A stretch of DNA of 10,599 nucleotides, taken from the NCBI GenBank assembly GCA_934663645.1, contig CAKUKR010000081.1, positions 1-10,599 of the forward strand. The letters are read 5' to 3'. Below, one piece after another: positions 1 to 6,504 of the stretch. Position numbers and translations under genes: made by a program. The stretch comes from an uncultured Muribaculaceae bacterium. Lineage in GTDB: Bacteria; Bacteroidota; Bacteroidia; Bacteroidales; Muribaculaceae. Position 1 is the stretch's first letter. Each line of letters starts with the position of its first letter. The notes under the pieces are model-generated. The model saw only the letters and a program-made list of their open reading frames with translations, searched no databases and was not told the origin of the DNA.

Positions 1-1
1 A

Positions 2-361
2 TTCAGTGGGTTCAGCACTCTTAAGACTGCGTCAATCAATGCGAAAACTATCGGCACAGGGGCATTCAATGGCTGCTACGCGCTGGCTTCTGTGACTATC
101 GGCAACTCTGTTTCTTCTATTGGCAATTATGCGTTCAATGACTGCTCCAAATTGAAGACCGTAAATGTAAAAGCAAGCAACGTCGACTTCAGATCCGTGT
201 TCCAAGATTGTCCCATCAAGTATTTGACAATAGACAATCCAGACGTAACAATAGCCGATGGGTCATTCAGCGAGTTCAGCACACTCAAGACTGCGTCAAT
301 CACGGCTAAAACAATAGGCAAAAAAGCATTCTCTCGTTGCACCGCGCTGACCAGCTTGACA
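2..361 (+). repeat. Internal LRR super-repeat (two ~96-nt copies offset by 264 nt)
   Basis: Bases 2-97 and 266-361 are recognisable DNA-level copies. Both encode 'FSxFSTLKTASIxAKTIG' followed by an AF-x-x-C-x-AL segment, 88 residues apart. This suggests recent duplication of a block of LRR units rather than only ancient repeat divergence. Confidence 0.7.
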
Positions 362-2065
362 CTTGACAAGATCGTGAGTATCGGGACCAATGCGTTTGAG
401 GGCTGCTCCAAGCTGACTTCCGTGACAATCCCTAACTCCGTATCGTATATAGGCGGCTCTGCTTTTTATGACTGTACCAAACTGGCATCTGTCGACTTGG
501 GAGATTCCGTCACTACTATAGGCGGCTTTTCTTTCTACGGATGCTCCAAGTTAGCGTCCGTGTCGATTCCAAACTCCGTCACTACCATTGGAGACCAGTC
601 GTTCTACGGCTGCTCCGCACTGGGCGCTCTTGACATTGGCGGTTCGGTCACCTCTATAGGCAGCAATGCTTTCTACGGCTGTACCAAGTTAGCATCTGTG
701 GCAATTCCAAATTCGGTCAAGACCATTGGCAATGGGGCATTTGAAGGTTGCACTGCGATAACCTCGGTAAACATCGGCTCTTCAGTAGATGAAGAGTCTC
801 TGTCAAACAGCCGTCTGTTGTTTTGCAGCAGTTCAGTAGCGAGATTTGACGTGTCAAAAGACAACCGCTATCTCTGCTCGGCAAATGGAGCTGTCTATTC
901 CAAGGACAAAACCAAGCTGCACCGCCTCGCACCGGGACGGAAAGACGTGTCCTTCACTATTCCGAACACCGTCAAGGTCATCGGCAATGCTTCATTAACT
1001 GGCTGCGAAGCACTCGGGGTCGTGACAATTCCCAGTTCTGTCACGACCATCGGGAGTGATGCATTCAACGGATGTTCCGCTCTGGCATCTGTTTATATTC
1101 CAAACTCTGTCACAGAAATAGGCAGCCAGGCATTCTCCAACTGCTCCTCGCTGGCTTCTGCCGACATCGGCAATGCAGTCACATCAATTGGAAGCGCGGC
1201 GTTTTCAGGCTGCTCTTCATTGTCTTCAATAGCTATTCCCAATGCCGTTACAACAATCGGCTACAGTGCTTTCGATGGATGCACTTCGCTGAAAACAATG
1301 ACTGTCGGAAATTCTCTGGAGAATTTGACTAACTCTGCTTTCGGAGGTTGCTCCGCACTGACTGAAATCAATGTCAACTCAGGCAATCCGCATTTGTGTT
1401 CGGGAAACGGCGTTGTCTACACAAAGGACAAATCCACATTGTGCTGCTATCCACAGGGCAAACATGGAAGTTTCTCTATCCCGAATACAGTCACCGTTAT
1501 AGGAGACAATGCATTCTACGGCTGCTCTGTGCTGGCTTCTCTCGACATACCCGAGACTGTCATAACAATTCCTTCATGTTTCGGCGGCTGCACGTCTTTG
1601 AAGACTGTCAGCATCGGAAAATCCGTTGAAACAATCGATGCAGGTTGCTTCTACGACTCCCCCTTGCAGACTATCGTTTGCCAGCCAAACAATCCGCCCA
1701 CACTGAAATTTGCTGATGAATATGGACGTGCCAAAAATCCGTTCAACGGCGACACTTACTCCAACGCGATGCTGTACGTCCCGACAGGGCGCGGCTTCAA
1801 GTATGTGGCAGCGGAGGGTTGGCGCGAGTTCCGCAATGTCGAGGAGATGGATTCGGGGGTTGAGGACGTTGTCGGCGAGGAGGCTGTCATCCGCGTGGTT
1901 GACGGCAGCATCGTCATCGACGGCGCGGCGGCTGATGCTGCTGTCGAAGTCTACGACACGACCGGCAAGGCGGTATATCTCGGCGCGGCTGCGGAAATAC
2001 CCTCTATGCCTCGCGGCATATACATAGTCCGCATCGGCGGCAAGTCCGTGAAAGTCACGGTATAA
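2..2065 (+). CDS. BspA-like LRR_5 surface protein with T9SS C-terminal sorting domain (5' end outside window)
   Basis: The frame is already open at base 2 and the residues before the first internal ATG (92) are the same repeat type, so the gene starts upstream of the window. About 687 residues are visible. They form roughly 23-residue BspA/TpLRR (LRR_5) units of the form 'IPNSVTTIGxxAFxGCSxL'. The array is interrupted twice by the family's typical insert (visible as 'LCSANGAVYSKDK' and 'LCSGNGVVYTKDK'). The array ends in a 'LYVPTGRGFKY...W..F' cap, an acidic linker, and a beta-rich tail with 'VYDTTGKAVYLG' and 'PRGIYIVRIGGKSVKV', which match the type A T9SS sorting domain. Inference: the protein is exported by T9SS and held at or released from the outer membrane, where BspA-type repeats commonly bind host or bacterial ligands. 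Base composition is clearly lower in GC than in the downstream cassette. Confidence 0.9.
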   Translation, partial: FSGFSTLKTASINAKTIGTGAFNGCYALASVTIGNSVSSIGNYAFNDCSKLKTVNVKASNVDFRSVFQDCPIKYLTIDNPDVTIADGSFSEFSTLKTASITAKTIGKKAFSRCTALTSLTLDKIVSIGTNAFEGCSKLTSVTIPNSVSYIGGSAFYDCTKLASVDLGDSVTTIGGFSFYGCSKLASVSIPNSVTTIGDQSFYGCSALGALDIGGSVTSIGSNAFYGCTKLASVAIPNSVKTIGNGAFEGCTAITSVNIGSSVDEESLSNSRLLFCSSSVARFDVSKDNRYLCSANGAVYSKDKTKLHRLAPGRKDVSFTIPNTVKVIGNASLTGCEALGVVTIPSSVTTIGSDAFNGCSALASVYIPNSVTEIGSQAFSNCSSLASADIGNAVTSIGSAAFSGCSSLSSIAIPNAVTTIGYSAFDGCTSLKTMTVGNSLENLTNSAFGGCSALTEINVNSGNPHLCSGNGVVYTKDKSTLCCYPQGKHGSFSIPNTVTVIGDNAFYGCSVLASLDIPETVITIPSCFGGCTSLKTVSIGKSVETIDAGCFYDSPLQTIVCQPNNPPTLKFADEYGRAKNPFNGDTYSNAMLYVPTGRGFKYVAAEGWREFRNVEEMDSGVEDVVGEEAVIRVVDGSIVIDGAAADAAVEVYDTTGKAVYLGAAAEIPSMPRGIYIVRIGGKSVKVTV

Positions 2066-2088
2066 CCGCTGCAACCCAGCACTTTCTT

Positions 2089-2124
2089 AAAGTCCCTAAG
2101 GTCATTACCGACCTTAGGGACTTT
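2089..2124 (+). terminator. Strong hairpin after the BspA-like gene
   Basis: AAAGTCCCTAAGGTC (2089-2103) pairs perfectly with GACCTTAGGGACTTT (2110-2124) across a 6-nt loop. It lies 24 nt after the stop codon. A proper U-tract is missing (GGTTGTTTGG follows), so it is either a Bacteroidota-style terminator or a dispersed palindrome acting as one. A close relative of the same palindrome lies at 10311-10346. Confidence 0.7.
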
Positions 2125-2262
2125 GGTTGTTTGGAGCAAGTGGGTGTGTTAAAAATGAGGGTGGGTGAAAAATTTTTTTGAGTGGGTTATTTTGTTGTGT
2201 GTCAGGTGCTTGTGGTGGGCATTAGTGTGTTGTGGCGGTAGTCTGGTGGAAAATTCTATTGT
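2125..2262. other. C-poor, G/T-rich intergenic tract
   Basis: Only about seven C residues occur on the plus strand in roughly 136 nt, with runs such as GTGGGTGTG and TTTTGTTGTGTG. I find no convincing gene here. Strong strand asymmetry of this kind can mark non-coding or formerly mobile DNA. A similar C-poor stretch follows the related palindrome near the right end of the window. Confidence 0.5.
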
Positions 2263-2269
2263 TTTCAAT

Positions 2270-2300
2270 TTTGTTCTATCAAATATTTGATGTAACTTTG
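2270..2300 (+). promoter_or_regulatory. Bacteroidota vegetative promoter for the capsid cassette
   Basis: TTTG at 2270-2273 is followed, after exactly 19 nt, by TAACTTTG at 2293-2300. This matches the known Bacteroidota -33/-7 consensus (TTTG, N19-20, TAnnTTTG). Transcription should begin near 2306, giving a leader of about 100 nt before the ATG at 2407. No repressor-type operator dyad overlaps it. Confidence 0.75.
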
Positions 2301-2320
2301 CAGCGCAAAAGGGCGGGAGA

Positions 2321-2359
2321 CCTGGTCGCGCCGGCAGCGGCGCGGCGGTTTTCGCCAGG
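2321..2359 (+). promoter_or_regulatory. GC-rich structured 5' leader
   Basis: GCGCCG (2328-2333) pairs with CGGCGC (2338-2343) around a GCAG loop. An outer CCTGG (2321-2325) can pair with CCAGG (2355-2359), while GGCG (2344-2347) can pair with CGCC (2353-2356) as an alternative. An unstructured AT-rich stretch leads to the start codon. The mutually exclusive pairings could affect translation or message stability; I do not recognise a known riboswitch. Confidence 0.5.
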
Positions 2360-2406
2360 CTTGCAGAGAGAACCAACATTATTATTACACTTAAAAACTT
2401 TTCAGC

Positions 2407-2958
2407 ATGAACACTGATGAATTGAAGGTGTCCGAGGCTAAGGACACCGTGCAGGAGGCTGGCTTGATGCCGCCCTTGCAGAAGCCCGAGGACGCGACGG
2501 CTGTCGCGGAGGGCGCAGCGGAGCCGCAGGAGGCATCGTCTGAATCGGCGGTTGATGCCGTGGACGCAACTGCCGTCGGCGAAGCAGCGGAGGCCGTCCC
2601 GGAGTTGCTTGGTGCGGCATCGGCTGACGCGGAAGATGTCGAGTATTTCACTGACTATGACGCGAAAACGACGGCTGTGCCAACCGGCAAGATGCAGTTG
2701 GCTGCAACCGCTGCGCCTTCGGGCGAGGTGCGGGTGAGCATCCCTGTGGCTGGCGGCGAGGGGTATGTGTCGGAGGCCGATGCGCAGCGCATGGCGGAGG
2801 AGGCGTACCTGCGTGGGCGCAACGAGGCTGTCCGTATGCAAATCCTTGCCGACAGCAGCACTGTCGCCGGGGCGGCTGTGAGCGGCGACCTTGCCGACGA
2901 CGTGAGCGCGTTGTTCGCCCCGCGCCCGAGCGTGTGGGACGGCTTTGACGAGCAATGA
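2407..2958 (+). CDS. Putative phage scaffold-like protein
   Basis: This is a 183-residue acidic, Ala/Glu/Asp-rich protein immediately upstream of the capsid gene, the usual place for a scaffold. Residues 1-80 are low complexity and probably disordered. A beta-prone segment lies near 105-115. Residues 121-147 form a probable charged amphipathic helix containing 'AYLRGRNEA', and the C-terminus ends in 'FAPRPSVWDGF'. Scaffold proteins of tailed phages are short, acidic and helical, and bind coat protein through their C-terminal part; this one would be small for the role. Its ATG is the first gene start after the promoter, and AT-rich sequence without an SD motif precedes it, as is normal in Bacteroidota. 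The function is inferred from position and composition. It could instead be a decoration or internal head protein. Confidence 0.55.
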   Translation: MNTDELKVSEAKDTVQEAGLMPPLQKPEDATAVAEGAAEPQEASSESAVDAVDATAVGEAAEAVPELLGAASADAEDVEYFTDYDAKTTAVPTGKMQLAATAAPSGEVRVSIPVAGGEGYVSEADAQRMAEEAYLRGRNEAVRMQILADSSTVAGAAVSGDLADDVSALFAPRPSVWDGFDEQ

Positions 2959-2997
2959 GGGACAGACTGTCCTGTGAGGGGGCTTTCGGCTGCCCCT
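2959..2997 (+). promoter_or_regulatory. Two small intercistronic hairpins between scaffold and capsid genes
   Basis: GGACAG (2960-2965) pairs with CTGTCC (2967-2972) around a single A, so in RNA the closing pairs must open to form the loop. A second stem pairs AGGGG (2977-2981) with CCCCT (2993-2997). No U-tract follows. They may stabilise or process the message so that capsid protein is made in excess, but this is inference. Confidence 0.35.
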
Positions 2998-3061
2998 GAC
3001 GACCTGAAAATCAAGAGAAACAAAACAATCACAAATCATCAATTTTCAAATTATCACTATT

Positions 3062-4276
3062 ATGGCAGAAAACAAGAATTCATTCGTGCCCGGAACTACC
3101 CTGGGCAAGCACATCAGCGGCGCACCGCTGACCACCGACCTCGCAGACGCGGCATCGCCCGGCCTGTTGACCAATGACATCGACGGCAAGATAGTCAAGA
3201 TACGCCCGATGGCGACCCCTCTCGACCAGATCAGCCGCCTTGGGCATACGCGCCCGGTCAGCTCAATGGAGGTGGACTACTATTCGGTAGACACTCGCAT
3301 AGACCGTGCGACGGTCAAGGAGGCTACGAAGGTGAGCGACCTGGACGGCGGCATGCAGCGCGTGCGCCTGGCGGTGGGCGAGCCGGAGGCCTTCGAGGTG
3401 TCAGACACGATGAGCCTCGCTGTGGGCAGCAGCCGCTACACGGGCTATGTCATGGCGAAGGGTGAGGAGACGCTTGACGTGATATTGCCGACGAAGCTCG
3501 ACATCACGAAGCTCCCTGACGTAGAGGCGATACGCATGGGACGCGCCGCCACGCAGCTCGACGTGCAGTCGCCGCAGTTTGCGGTGCTTCCGCACCGCCG
3601 CACCAACCTGTGCCAGATCTTCAAGCAGCAGATAGAGCAGAGCGTGGTGATGCGCGATTCGCACAAGGCTATCGGCTGGGAGTTTACCGACCAGCAGGAG
3701 GCGGCGATCTATGACATGCGCATGGGGATGGAGAAGCAGTTCCTCTTCGGCACGAAGTGCAAGCTCTATGACCCGGTGAAGGGTGAGAACGTGACCATAA
3801 CGGAGGGCGTGTGGTCACAGGCGGGCAAGACCATCCGCGTGGATCTGACTACCTTCTCGACCGAGTCGCTGATAGACATGCTGCGCGAGGCGTTCACCGA
3901 AAATTCGGGTTCGCGCCGCAAGGTGCTGATAGCCGGCAGCGAGCTGATCACGGCAATCAACAAGTTGGAGGCGACGCGCGTGATCACCTCGCGTGAGAGT
4001 GTGACGCGCTGGGGCATCGACTTCTCGGAACTCTGCTCCAAGTTCGGCCGTCTGTATGTGGTTTACAGCGACATATTCGACGTCATGGGCCAGGCGGGCA
4101 ACGGCATCGTCATCGACCCGGAGTATATCCAGAAGCACGTGTTCATTCCGTTCCGAGCCGACCGCCTCGACTTGCGCGGCAGCGGCCAGCGCAACACGGA
4201 GGCGATAGTGCTGACGGAGGCGAGCTGCCTGACGCTGCGCTATCCTGATGCCCACGCGAGAATAGTAGCTCAATGA
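3062..4276 (+). CDS. Major capsid protein, HK97-fold, DUF5309/SU10-like
   Basis: This 404-residue protein shows the order of landmarks I associate with the DUF5309/SU10-type coat family. Residues 49-79 have 'PMATPLDQISRLG' followed by a 'MEVDYYSVDTR' strand where relatives carry T..EW..D.L. Residues 179-230 have 'RRTNLCQIFKQ', then a long helix and 'MEKQFLFG'. Residues 352-402 contain 'DPEYIQKHVFIPF', a 'GSGQRNTEA' turn and a final beta segment with 'DAHARI', comparable to the family's TGD...TLEVRN.AHG.I ending. It would form the icosahedral shell. There is no N-terminal protease or long delta domain, fitting a separate scaffold gene upstream. The start ATG follows an AT-rich 40-nt leader. 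The frame is intact and GC-rich. Confidence 0.75.
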   Translation: MAENKNSFVPGTTLGKHISGAPLTTDLADAASPGLLTNDIDGKIVKIRPMATPLDQISRLGHTRPVSSMEVDYYSVDTRIDRATVKEATKVSDLDGGMQRVRLAVGEPEAFEVSDTMSLAVGSSRYTGYVMAKGEETLDVILPTKLDITKLPDVEAIRMGRAATQLDVQSPQFAVLPHRRTNLCQIFKQQIEQSVVMRDSHKAIGWEFTDQQEAAIYDMRMGMEKQFLFGTKCKLYDPVKGENVTITEGVWSQAGKTIRVDLTTFSTESLIDMLREAFTENSGSRRKVLIAGSELITAINKLEATRVITSRESVTRWGIDFSELCSKFGRLYVVYSDIFDVMGQAGNGIVIDPEYIQKHVFIPFRADRLDLRGSGQRNTEAIVLTEASCLTLRYPDAHARIVAQ

Positions 4277-4328
4277 CCAACCGCTGCCCGGTGGTGTAAA
4301 AGTGATTGAAATACAGTGATTTGGTTGC

Positions 4329-4410
4329 GGACACGGCACGCCGTCTCCCTGCCTTGGCTGCGCACGCTCGGACGCACGTTCGGACGTACGCAGGGTGCGT
4401 CCCTACATTT
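4329..4410. repeat. Palindromic REP-like sequence between capsid and connector genes
   Basis: The 184-nt spacer 4277-4460 is much longer than the other gaps in the operon. It holds a dyad ACGGC-AC-GCCGT (4333-4344), a tandem pair of 12-mers CACG(C/T)TCGGACG (4363-4374 and 4375-4386), and an inverted repeat GGACGCAC (4370-4377) / GTGCGTCC (4395-4402). This GGACGCAC-type repetition resembles dispersed extragenic palindromes of Bacteroidota, but I cannot confirm copies elsewhere. No gene is visible in the spacer. Confidence 0.55.
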
Positions 4411-4460
4411 TCTGCACCAATCATGCCGCACTGCCGGGCGGCACTTTTCACGACAACACT

Positions 4461-5054
4461 ATGCTTAGAACTTACACGGAGAGCGAAATGCTCACATATT
4501 GGAAACGCCGCCTGGGGCTGAAAGCGTCGGCGGCAGTGGTGGGCGAGGAGGACATGACGGAGCTGGACCGCAAGCTGCTCGCCGACATCGACAGCTGGTA
4601 TGACGACCTTCTCGCCAACGCGCCTGTGGAGCGTCTGCCTGTCGAGGACATGAAGGACGAGGTGTCGTGCCGCTACATCTCTGACAACGCGGCGCAGATA
4701 GACCTGCCGGAGCGCGGCGTGCGCCTGGTGTCGGTGCGTATGCACGAATGGGCGTGCGACGAGGTGGAATGTTATTCGGCATACTCCGCCGTGGCGCGAT
4801 TGCAGCGCAACCGCCTGACCCGCGCCACTGTTGACGAGCCGGTGGTGCTGCGCCGCCCGGGACGCATCGAGGTGCACGGCCTCGAGCCGCCGTCACAGGC
4901 ACAGGCCTCGGCAACCGCCGACAACGGCGCGGCGATGCCACCCTCGACGGCTGTGCCGAAAATCGACAGTCTGGAGATGGTGGTGCGTCCGCCCAAGGGG
5001 TCGTACATCCTCGACACGACGCTGCTGCGGCAGTCGCAGCTGTTGATACACTGA
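4461..5054 (+). CDS. Putative head-tail connector/adaptor protein
   Basis: The gene encodes 197 residues from ATG 4461. A GTG at 4395 would add 22 residues but lies inside the palindromic spacer, so I reject it. Residues 1-52 are mainly helical and acidic ('ESEMLTYWKRRLGL', 'DRKLLADIDSWYDDLL'). Residues 68-140 look beta-rich, ending 'PVVLRRPGRIEVHG'. A Pro/Ala-rich linker (143-165) leads to a last strand region with 'VVRPPKGSYILD'. I do not recognise a named family. Size, mixed alpha/beta layout and location between coat and portal genes suggest a ring protein at the portal-tail joint, the role of gp11 in T7 or of ring proteins in crAss-like phages. A minor head protein is the alternative. 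It is separated from the portal gene by only 31 nt. Confidence 0.4.
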   Translation: MLRTYTESEMLTYWKRRLGLKASAAVVGEEDMTELDRKLLADIDSWYDDLLANAPVERLPVEDMKDEVSCRYISDNAAQIDLPERGVRLVSVRMHEWACDEVECYSAYSAVARLQRNRLTRATVDEPVVLRRPGRIEVHGLEPPSQAQASATADNGAAMPPSTAVPKIDSLEMVVRPPKGSYILDTTLLRQSQLLIH

Positions 5055-5085
5055 CATTTGCAACATCTGAAAAGATTATATCACT

Positions 5086-6504
5086 ATGGAAAAGAACAAG
5101 AAACTGCTGGCGGAGTGCCGCCGTCACTGGGACGGAATGGCATCATTCCGCAGCCGTCGCCGCCTGTGCATGGACTATGCCTACGGGCGGCAGTGGGGAC
5201 AGGAGCTGGTGCTGCACAATGGCCGTGTGGTGACCGAAGGGCAGTACATGGCGGAGCAGGGGAATGTCCCCATAACCAACAACCTGACGCGCCAGCTCAT
5301 CAAGACGGTGGTGGGGAAGTGGCGTTACCTGTGCAGCATGCGCGACACAGGCGAGGGGGGCGAGGAGGCGTCCTTCCGCCGCGCCCTCGCCGCCAGCTCC
5401 CCGGAAGGCATGAACGATGCCCGTGCGCTTGAGGAGTTCCTCATCTCTGGGTTTGTGGCGCAGCGGGTCACCCCGGAGGGTGTGGCCAACATAAGCCCGT
5501 CGCGGGTGTTCCTGTCGCACTGTGAGCGCGAGGACATAAGCGACTGCCGTATGCTCGGCGTGCTGCACGACATGCCGGTGACGGAGATGCTGCGCCGCTT
5601 CAGCCGTGGGGGCAACCGCCGCTTCGCGGAGCTGGCAGCGTTGGCGCACCGCCTTGCGAGCCGTGAGGACACACCTCTGTTTGCCGAGTGCAAGGACGTG
5701 CAGTTTGACATCGCTGCCGGGGGCAAGGTGCGTGTCGTCGAGGTGTGGCGGCGCACTCCGCGCAGCCTGTTGCGTATCCACGATCTCGAGAACGGGACGT
5801 ATGTGGCGGCAGGAGGCGACGACGGCACGCGGGGACGCATACGCGACCTGAACATGCGCCGCGCCGCCGAGGGACGCGAGGCATTGCTGTGCCTCCCTGA
5901 CGTGGCAGACGTATGGCAGCACGCATGGCTGACTGCCGAGGGCGACATGCTCGACAGCGAGATGCTGCCTGAGGGTGTGCGTCCGTCGCTTGCGGTGAGG
6001 TGCTACCCGATGATTGACGGCGAGATACATTCGCTCGTCGAGGATGTCATGTCGCAGCAGCACTACGTCAACCGCCTGGTGTCGCTGCTCGACGAGGTGC
6101 TGCGGTTTTCCGCCAAGGGAGTGCTGCTTTTCCCGACTGACCAGCTGCCTGTGGGCATGGACTGGAAGGGGATGCGGCAGCTGTGGGGCAAGCCCGGCAG
6201 CATTATACCCTTCGTGCGCAACTCGAAGAACATCACGCCGGTGCAGATAGACTCGGGCGGCACGTCGGCCGGCGCGTCCGAGATGCTGAAGATGCAGCTC
6301 GACCTGTTCGGCAAGATTTCCGGCACTGCATTAGCGGGCGACGGCAAGGGTGTCAACGCCAACAGCGCGGACATGCTGCGCCGCCAGATGGAGAACGAGA
6401 TGGTGTCGTTGCTCGACATACTCGCCTCGTTTCAGGCGTTCATAGGCTACCGCGACACGCTGCGCGGCGACGGAAAGGGGGTGTGTGATGCGGCGCAGCA
6501 GTGA
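5086..6504 (+). CDS. Compact phage portal protein
   Basis: This 472-residue protein has the portal layout seen in crAss-like and other short-tailed phages. The N-terminal helix is followed by 'YGRQW' (33-37) and 'PITNNLTRQLIKTVVGKWR' (62-80), the usual NN-x-x-(R/I) signature before a conserved Gly. A mixed wing region follows. The clip/stem part contains 'GEIHSLVEDVMSQQHYVNR' and then 'GSIIPFVRNSKNITPV'. The C-terminal crown helices have 'GKISGTALAGDGKGVNANSA' and 'MLRRQMENEMVSLLDILASF'. The protein would form the dodecameric DNA channel at one capsid vertex and should dock a terminase, which is not encoded here. It is shorter than crAss portals, so the C-terminal barrel is probably absent. 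Its 3' end overlaps the next gene. Confidence 0.7.
   Translation: MEKNKKLLAECRRHWDGMASFRSRRRLCMDYAYGRQWGQELVLHNGRVVTEGQYMAEQGNVPITNNLTRQLIKTVVGKWRYLCSMRDTGEGGEEASFRRALAASSPEGMNDARALEEFLISGFVAQRVTPEGVANISPSRVFLSHCEREDISDCRMLGVLHDMPVTEMLRRFSRGGNRRFAELAALAHRLASREDTPLFAECKDVQFDIAAGGKVRVVEVWRRTPRSLLRIHDLENGTYVAAGGDDGTRGRIRDLNMRRAAEGREALLCLPDVADVWQHAWLTAEGDMLDSEMLPEGVRPSLAVRCYPMIDGEIHSLVEDVMSQQHYVNRLVSLLDEVLRFSAKGVLLFPTDQLPVGMDWKGMRQLWGKPGSIIPFVRNSKNITPVQIDSGGTSAGASEMLKMQLDLFGKISGTALAGDGKGVNANSADMLRRQMENEMVSLLDILASFQAFIGYRDTLRGDGKGVCDAAQQ

Noticed and set aside
2089..2124. Phage attachment site formed by the two related palindromes
   Set aside because: The copies differ in several bases and have no identical core longer than about eight bases. 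No integrase or tRNA gene is present.
2149..3042. Minus-strand 297-codon frame across promoter and scaffold gene
   Set aside because: It crosses the consensus promoter and leader, and its product is Arg/His-rich without recognisable features. The plus-strand gene fits the context.
4300..4330. Possible internal promoter (GTGATTTG) between coat and connector genes
   Set aside because: The first two bases of the -7 box do not fit TAnnTTTG and no correctly spaced TTTG lies upstream.
4395..4460. GTG start extending the connector protein by 22 residues
   Set aside because: The extension lies partly in the palindromic REP-like sequence, and the ATG at 4461 begins a typical helical N-terminus.
5043..5060. 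GACATTTG before the portal gene as a -7 box
   Set aside because: It deviates from the consensus, and the nearest TTG is only about 7 nt upstream instead of 19.
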